Origin: Bos javanicus
Taxonomy: Eukaryota > Chordata > Mammalia > Artiodactyla > Bovidae
NCBI RefSeq assembly: GCF_032452875.1
Contig: NW_026893855.1
Location: 1 to 64,000, forward strand
Direction: 5' to 3'
Length of the DNA stretch: 64,000 nt
Shown: in pieces, positions 56,263 through 64,000 of the stretch
Numbering within the stretch: position 1 is the first letter of the stretch
Layout: the number at the start of each line of letters is the position of its first letter
The notes under the pieces: model-generated
What the model was told of the DNA's origin: nothing
The model's database searches: none
Seen by the model: the letters and a program-made list of their open reading frames with translations, nothing else
Position numbers and translations under genes: made by a program

Positions 56263-57802
56263 GCCTCTGGAGGCAATAAACAAAGAGCTGAGTAGGCACG
56301 AATCAGTCAGCAGGCAATAATCATGGAACTCAGCTGTGAGGAATCATGCTGCTCAGCTGGCAATAATCAAGCAGCTGAGCAGGCAGGAATTACGCAGCAC
56401 AGCTGACAATTGTCAAGCAGATGACAGGCAGGAATCGTGCAGCTCAGCTGGCAATTGTCAAGCAGATGAGCAGACAGTAATCACGCAGCTCAGCAGGCCC
56501 AGATCACGTGACTGAGCATGCACTGTTCACGTGGCTGATCATACACTGATCACGTGATTGATCATGCACTGATCACTTGGATATCATGCACTGATCACGT
56601 GGCTGATCATACACTGTTCACGTGTCTGACCATGCACTGATCACGTGGCTGATCATACACTGCTCACGTAACTGATAATGCACTTATCACGTGGCTATCA
56701 TGCACTGATACGTGGCTGAACATGCACTGTTCACGTGGCTGATCACACACCTGTCACGTGACATATCATGCACTGATCACCTGGAACTCATGCACTGATC
56801 ACGTGGCTGATCATACTCTGCTCACGAAACTCATCATGCACACATCACGTGGCTATCATGCACTGCTCACGTGGTTCGTCATGGAATGATCACGAAGCTA
56901 CCATATACTGGTCACGTGACTGATCATGCACAGATCACGTAAATGATCATGCACTGTTCACGTGACTGATCATGTACTGATCACGTGACTGATAATGCAC
57001 TGATCACGTGGCTATCATGCTCTGCTCACGTGGCTGATCATGCAACGATCACGTAGCAACCATGTAGTGGTCTCGTGACTGATCATGCACTGATCATGTA
57101 ATTGATCCTGCACTGATCACGTGGCTCATCACGCACTGATCCGGTGGCTGATCACACACGTATCACGTGACTGGTCATGTACAGATCCCGTGACTAATCA
57201 TGAAGTGATCACGTGGCTATCATGCACTGATCACGTGGATATCATGCACTGATCACGTGGCTGATCACACACGTATCACCTGACTGATCATGCACTGATC
57301 ACGTGGCTATCATGCACTGCTCACGTGGCTGATCATGCGATGATCACGCAACTACCATGTACTGGTCACATGACTGATCATGCACTGATCACGTGACTGA
57401 TCATGCAGTGATCACGTGGCTGTCATGCACTACTCACGTGGCTGATCATGCAATGATCATGTAGCTACCATGTACAGGTCACGTGAATGATCATACACCC
57501 ATCAGGTGACTGACCATGCACTGATCACGTGGCTATCATGCACTGATCACTAGACTGATCATGCACTGATCACGTCTATATCATGCACTGATCACATGAC
57601 TGCCCATGCACTGGTCACGTGGATGATCATACACTAATCATGTGACAGATCATGCACTGATCACGTGGCTGATCATGCACTGACACTGTGACTGAGCATG
57701 GACTGATCACATGACTATCGTGTAGTGATCACGTGACTTAATGGCGCTGATCATGTGACTGATCATGCACTGATCATGTTTGCTATCATACACTGATCAT
57801 GT
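56263..57802 (+). repeat. Satellite unit U38, 1540 bp
   Basis: One A lost in m10 (near 56708), A allele in m32 and C allele in m45 (near 57513). Confidence 0.96.
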
Positions 57803-59338
57803 GCCTCTGGAGGCAATAAACAAAGAGCTGAGTAGGCACGAATCAGTCAGCAGGCAATAATCATGGAACTCAGCTGTGAGGAATCATGCTGCTCAGCTGG
57901 CAATAATCAAGCAGCTGAGCAGGCAGGAATTACGCAGCACAGCTGACAATTGTCAAGCAGATGACAGGCAGGAATCGTGCAGCTCAGCTGGCAATTGTCA
58001 AGCAGATGAGCAGACAGTAATCACGCAGCTCAGCAGGCCCAGATCACGTGACTGAGCATGCACTGTTCACGTGGCTGATCATACACTGATCACGTGATTG
58101 ATCATGCACTGATCACTTGGATATCATGCACTGATCACGTGGCTGATCATACACTGTTCACGTGTCTGACCATGCACTGATCACGTGGCTGATCATACAC
58201 TGCTCACGTAACTGATAATGCACTTATCACGTGGCTATCATGCACTGATACGTGGCTGAACATGCACTGTTCACGTGGCTGATCACACACCTGTCACGTG
58301 ACATATCATGCACTGATCACCTGGAACTCATGCACTGATCACGTGGCTGATCATACTCTGCTCACGAAACTCATCATGCACACATCACGTGGCTATCATG
58401 CACTGCTCACGTGGTTCGTCATGGAATGATCACGAAGCTACCATATACTGGTCACGTGACTGATCATGCACAGATCACGTAAATGATCATGCACTGTTCA
58501 CGTGACTGATCATGTACTGATCACGTGACTGATCATGCACTGATCACGTGGCTATCATGCTCTGCTCACGTGGCTGATCATGCAACGATCACGTAGCAAC
58601 CATGTAGTGGTCTCGTGACTGATCATGCACTGATCATGTAATTGATCCTGCACTGATCACGTGGCTCATCACGCACTGATCCGGTGGCTGATCACACACG
58701 TATCACGTGACTGGTCATGTACAGATCCCGTGACTAATCATGAAGTGATCACGTGGCTATCACTGATCACGTGGATATCATGCACTGATCACGTGGCTGA
58801 TCACACACGTATCACCTGACTGATCATGCACTGATCACGTGGCTATCATGCACTGCTCACGTGGCTGATCATGCGATGATCACGCAACTACCATGTACTG
58901 GTCACATGACTGATCATGCACTGATCACGTGACTGATCATGCAGTGATCACGTGGCTGTCATGCACTACTCACGTGGCTGATCATGCAATGATCATGTAG
59001 CTACCATGTACAGGTCACGTGAATGATCATACACCCATCAGGTGACTGACCATGCACTGATCACGTGGCTATCATGCACTGATCACTAGACTGATCATGC
59101 ACTGATCACGTCTATATCATGCACTGATCACATGACTGCCCATGCACTGGTCACGTGGATGATCATACACTAATCATGTGACAGATCATGCACTGATCAC
59201 GTGGCTGATCATGCACTGACACTGTGACTGAGCATGGACTGATCACATGACTATCATGTAGTGATCACGTGACTTAATGGCGCTGATCATGTGACTGATC
59301 ATGCACTGATCATGTTTGCTATCATACACTGATCATGT
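57803..59338 (+). repeat. Satellite unit U39, 1536 bp
   Basis: One A lost in m10 (near 58248), four bases lost in m32 (GCTATCACTGATC near 58760), C alleles in m22 and m45, marker allele A at 59256. Confidence 0.96.
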
Positions 59339-60879
59339 GCCTCTGGAGGCAATAAACAAAGAGCTGAGTAGGCACGAATCAGTCAGCAGGCAATAATCAT
59401 GGAACTCAGCTGTGAGGAATCATGCTGCTCAGCTGGCAATAATCAAGCAGCTGAGCAGGCAGGAATTACGCAGCACAGCTGACAATTGTCAAGCAGATGA
59501 CAGGCAGGAATCGTGCAGCTCAGCTGGCAATTGTCAAGCAGATGAGCAGACAGTAATCACGCAGCTCAGCAGGCCCAGATCACGTGACTGAGCATGCACT
59601 GTTCACGTGGCTGATCATACACTGATCACGTGATTGATCATGCACTGATCACTTGGATATCATGCACTGATCACGTGGCTGATCATACACTGTTCACGTG
59701 TCTGACCATGCACTGATCACGTGGCTGATCATACACTGCTCACGTAACTGATAATGCACTTATCACGTGGCTATCATGCACTGAATACGTGGCTGAACAT
59801 GCACTGTTCACGTGGCTGATCACACACCTGTCACGTGACATATCATGCACTGATCACCTGGAACTCATGCACTGATCACGTGGCTGATCATACTCTGCTC
59901 ACGAAACTCATCATGCACACATCACGTGGCTATCATGCACTGCTCACGTGGTTCGTCATGGAATGATCACGAAGCTACCATATACTGGTCACGTGACTGA
60001 TCATGCACAGATCACGTAAATGATCATGCACTGTTCACGTGACTGATCATGTACTGATCACGTGACTGATCATGCACTGATCACGTGGCTATCATGCTCT
60101 GCTCACGTGGCTGATCATGCAACGATCACGTAGCAACCATGTAGTGGTCTCGTGACTGATCATGCACTGATCATGTAATTGATCCTGCACTGATCACGTG
60201 GCTCATCACGCACTGATCCGGTGGCTGATCACACACGTATCACGTGACTGGTCATGTGCAGATCCCGTGACTAATCATGAAGTGATCACGTGGCTATCCT
60301 GCACTGATCACGTGGATATCATGCACTGATCACGTGGCTGATCACACACGTATCACCTGACTGATCATGCACTGATCACGTGGCTATCATGCACTGCTCA
60401 CGTGGCTGATCATGCGATGATCACGCAACTACCATGTACTGGTCACATGACTGATCATGCACTGATCACGTGACTGATCATGCAGTGATCACGTGGCTGT
60501 CATGCACTACTCACGTGGCTGATCATGCAATGATCATGTAGCTACCATGTACAGGTCACGTGAATGATCATACACCCATCAGGTGACTGATCATGCACTG
60601 ATCACGTGGCTATCATGCACTGATCACTAGACTGATCATGCACTGATCACGTCTATATCATGCACTGATCACATGACTGCCCATGCACTGGTCACGTGGA
60701 TGATCATACACTAATCATGTGACAGATCATGCACTGATCACGTGGCTGATCATGCACTGACACTGTGACTGAGCATGGACTGATCACATGACTATCGTGT
60801 AGTGATCACGTGACTTAATGGCGCTGATCATGTGACTGATCATGCACTGATCATGTTTGCTATCATACACTGATCATGT
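59339..60879 (+). repeat. Satellite unit U40, 1541 bp
   Basis: C allele in m22 and a private G in m30 (CATGTGCAG near 60258). Confidence 0.97.
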
Positions 60880-62415
60880 GCCTCTGGAGGCAATAAACAA
60901 AGAGCTGAGTAGGCACGAATCAGTCAGCAGGCAATAATCATGGAACTCAGCTGTGAGGAATCATGCTGCTCAGCTGGCAATAATCAAGCAGCTGAGCAGG
61001 CAGGAATTACGCAGCACAGCTGACAATTGTCAAGCAGATGACAGGCAGGAATCGTGCAGCTCAGCTGGCAATTGTCAAGCAGATGAGCAGACAGTAATCA
61101 CGCAGCTCAGCAGGCCCAGATCACGTGACTGAGCATGCACTGTTCACGTGGCTGATCATACACTGATCACGTGATTGATCATGCACTGATCACTTGGATA
61201 TCATGCACTGATCACGTGGCTGATCATACACTGTTCACGTGTCTGACCATGCACTGATCACGTGGCTGATCATACACTGCTCACGTAACTGATAATGCAC
61301 TTATCACGTGGCTATCATGCACTGAATACGTGGCTGAACATGCACTGTTCACGTGGCTGATCACACACCTGTCACGTGACATATCATGCACTGATCACCT
61401 GGAACTCATGCACTGATCACGTGGCTGATCATACTCTGCTCACGAAACTCATCATGCACACATCACGTGGCTATCATGCACTGCTCACGTGGTTCGTCAT
61501 GGAATGATCACGAAGCTACCATATACTGGTCACGTGACTGATCATGCACAGATCACGTAAATGATCATGCACTGTTCACGTGACTGATCATGTACTGATC
61601 ACGTGACTGATAATGCACTGATCACGTGGCTATCATGCTCTGCTCACGTGGCTGATCATGCAACGATCACGTAGCAACCATGTAGTGGTCTCGTGACTGA
61701 TCATGCACTGATCATGTAATTGATCCTGCACTGATCACGTGGCTCATCACGCACTGATCCGTGGCTGATCACACACGTATCACGTGACTGGTCATGTACA
61801 GATCCCGTGACTAATCATGAAGTGATCACGTGGCTATCACTGATCACGTGGATATCATGCACTGATCACGTGGCTGATCACACACGTATCACCTGACTGA
61901 TCATGCACTGATCACGTGGCTATCATGCACTGCTCACGTGGCTGATCATGCGATGATCACGCAACTACCATGTACTGGTCACATGACTGATCATGCACTG
62001 ATCACGTGACTGATCATGCAGTGATCACGTGGCTGTCATGCACTACTCACGTGGCTGATCATGCAATGATCATGTAGCTACCATGTACAGGTCACGTGAA
62101 TGATCATACACCCATCAGGTGACTGATCATGCACTGATCACGTGGCTATCATGCACTGATCACTAGACTGATCATGCACTGATCACGTCTATATCATGCA
62201 CTGATCACATGACTGCCCATGCACTGGTCACGTGGATGATCATACACTAATCATGTGACAGATCATGCACTGATCACGTGGCTGATCATGCACTGACACT
62301 GTGACTGAGCATGGACTGATCACATGACTATCGTGTAGTGATCACGTGACTTAATGGCGCTGATCATGTGACTGATCATGCACTGATCATGTTTGCTATC
62401 ATACACTGATCATGT
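60880..62415 (+). repeat. Satellite unit U41, 1536 bp
   Basis: One G lost in m29 (near 61760) and the same four-base loss in m32 as U39 (near 61838). Confidence 0.96.
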
Positions 62416-63956
62416 GCCTCTGGAGGCAATAAACAAAGAGCTGAGTAGGCACGAATCAGTCAGCAGGCAATAATCATGGAACTCAGCTGTGAGGAATCAT
62501 GCTGCTCAGCTGGCAATAATCAAGCAGCTGAGCAGGCAGGAATTACGCAGCACAGCTGACAATTGTCAAGCAGATGACAGGCAGGAATCGTGCAGCTCAG
62601 CTGGCAATTGTCAAGCAGATGAGCAGACAGTAATCACGCAGCTCAGCAGGCCCAGATCACGTGACTGAGCATGCACTGTTCACGTGGCTGATCATACACT
62701 GATCACGTGATTGATCATGCACTGATCACTTGGATATCATGCACTGATCACGTGGCTGATCATACACTGTTCACGTGTCTGACCATGCACTGATCACGTG
62801 GCTGATCATACACTGCTCACGTAACTGATAATGCACTGATCACGTGGCTATCATGCACTGAATACGTGGCTGAACATGCACTGTTCACGTGGCTGATCAC
62901 ACACCTGTCACGTGACATATCATGCACTGATCACCTGGAACTCATGCACTGATCACGTGGCTGATCATACTCTGCTCACGAAACTCATCATGCACACATC
63001 ACGCGGCTATCATGCACTGCTCACGTGGTTCGACATGGAATGATCACGAAGCTACCATATACTGGTCACGTGACTGATCATGCACAGATCACGTAAATGA
63101 TCATGCACTGTTCACGTGACTGATCATGTACTGATCACGTGACTGATAATGCACTGATCACGTGGCTATCATGCTCTGCTCACGTGGCTGATCATGCAAC
63201 TATCACGTAGCAACCATGTAGTGGTCTCGTGACTGATCATGCACTGATCATGTAATTGATCCTGCACTGATCACGTGGCTCATCACGCACTGATCCGGTG
63301 GCTGATCACACACTTATCACGTGACTGGTCATGTACAGATCCCGTGACTAATCATGAAGTGATCACGTGGCTATCCTGCACTGATCACGTGGATATCATG
63401 CACTGATCACGTGGCTGATCACACACTTATCACCTGACTGATCATGCACTGATCACGTGGCTATCATGCACTGCTCACGTGGCTGATCAAGCGATGATCA
63501 CGCAACTACCATGTACTGGTCACATGACTGGTCATGCACTGATCACGTGACTGATCATGCAGTGATCACGTGGCTGTCATGCACTACTCACGTGGCTGAT
63601 CATGCAATGATCATGTAGCTACCATGTACAGGTCACGTGAATGATCATACACCCATCAGGTGACTGATCATGCACTGATCACGTGGCTATCATGCACTGA
63701 TCACTAGACTGATCATGCACTGATCACGTCTATATCATGCACTGATCACATGACTGCCCATGCACTGGTCACGTGGATGATCATACACTAATCATGTGAC
63801 AGATCATGCACTGATCACGTGGCTGATCATGCACTGACACTGTGACTGAGCATGGACTGATCACATGACTATCGTGTAGTGATCACGTGACTTAATGGCG
63901 CTGATCATGTGACTGATCATGCACTGATCATGTTTGCTATCATACACTGATCATGT
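62416..63956 (+). repeat. Satellite unit U42, 1541 bp, most substituted
   Basis: Normal length but with a cluster of base changes rare or absent elsewhere: ACGCGGC (63004), TTCGACATGG (63033), CAACTATCACG (63201), CACACTTATC twice (63314, 63427), GATCAAGCG (63490) and GACTGGTC (63531). m9 G allele at 62838. Confidence 0.97.
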
Positions 63957-64000
63957 GCCTCTGGAGGCAATAAACAAAGAGCTGAGTAGGCACGAATCAG
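63957..64000 (+). repeat. Start of unit U43, 44 bp
   Basis: The window ends within the second monomer of block B; the array continues beyond it. Confidence 0.95.

Larger units (their letters stand above)
38347..62838 (+). repeat. Second run with four-unit spacing (m9 allele)
   Basis: m9 normally starts TTATCACG. It starts TGATCACG at 38347, 44371, 50522 and 62838 (U26, U30, U34, U42), all spaced by four or eight units. U38 has the common allele, and one further copy (U21, 30970) is out of this register. Confidence 0.55.
1..64000 (+). repeat. Higher-order tandem satellite array, 1541-bp unit
   Basis: The entire window is a head-to-tail satellite array. The landmark GCCTCTGGAGG occurs 43 times, at 386, 1928, 3471 and so on to 63957, always on the plus strand, with a modal spacing of 1541 bp. 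Each unit reads: end of a truncated A monomer (9 bp), ten B-family monomers (unit bases 10-233), the link GGCCC, 57 family-A monomers of 22 or 23 bp (m1-m57), then the first 9 bp of the truncated monomer. For U1 the pieces add up exactly: 40 monomers of 23 bp, 17 of 22 bp, 18, 224 and 5 give 1541. Stops (TGA, TAA) recur in all frames of both strands because 23-bp steps shift the frame, so I see no coding potential. No mobile element or inversion interrupts the array. Transcription or centromere function cannot be read from the sequence. Confidence 0.98.

Noticed and set aside
1..64000. Possible protein-coding frames in the repeats
   Set aside because: TGA and TAA recur in all frames on both strands, the 22/23-bp monomers shift frame constantly, and 1541 is not a multiple of three. 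Any open frame is a short by-product.
1..64000. CRISPR-like array of short repeats
   Set aside because: The 22/23-bp repeats are directly adjacent with no unique spacers, no leader and no cas genes.
1..64000. Alpha satellite, telomere repeat, rDNA or tRNA clusters
   Set aside because: No 171-bp period, no TTAGGG runs, and no rRNA or tRNA-like structure anywhere.
1..64000. Bacterial or phage origin region with many GATC sites
   Set aside because: GATC density resembles an oriC/Dam pattern, but there are no DnaA boxes, no genes and no AT-rich unwinding region. The multi-level satellite structure is eukaryotic in type.

Overview
The whole 64 kb window is one uninterrupted tandem satellite array. 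I found no gene, RNA gene, transposable element, origin or other unique sequence on either strand. Long tandem arrays of this kind are typical of eukaryotic pericentromeric, centromeric or heterochromatic DNA. From memory, the bovine 1.706-density satellite is also built of a ~23-bp prototype with 11-bp and 12-bp halves. A bovid or other ruminant source is therefore my best guess, but it is unproven because the unit length here differs.

The array has several levels. (1) The basic monomer is 22 or 23 bp, with consensus TGATCACGTGG followed by CTGATCATGCAC; the two parts are themselves related halves of 11 and 12 bp. (2) Some runs of five monomers (22+22+23+23+23 = 113 bp) recur inside a unit. 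(3) The higher-order unit is 1541 bp. It holds ten diverged monomers of a second family (block B, ~224 bp, CAGCTG/CAATTG-rich, with a 46-bp dimer pattern), a 5-bp link, 57 full family-A monomers and one truncated A monomer. All copies lie head to tail in the same orientation. (4) Shared single-base variants recur every fourth unit (about 6.1 kb), the trace of a tetrameric super-repeat.

Layout, using the first base of GCCTCTGGAGG as unit start: a partial unit at 1-385, 42 complete units (U1-U42) from 386 to 63956, and 44 bp of U43. In every unit, block B occupies unit bases 10-233 and family-A monomer 1 (m1) starts at base 239. Sixteen units are exactly 1541 bp and most others differ by 1-6 bp. 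Eight units (U3, U5, U8, U12, U18, U21, U25, U28) are 69-170 bp short. In all eight the damage lies in the same part of the unit (m10-m35, mostly m18-m31). All eight lie in the first two thirds of the window; from 42.4 kb onward the array is almost perfectly regular.

The most notable sequence property is the density of the palindrome CACGTG. In U1, 32 of the 57 A monomers keep it intact, some extended to GTCACGTGAC or the 12-bp palindrome TGTCACGTGACA. The array thus offers well over a thousand potential bHLH/E-box sites, each containing a CpG. Whether any protein uses them cannot be decided from the sequence. The scrambled junctions in the short units could be real rearrangement or consensus errors of the assembly.
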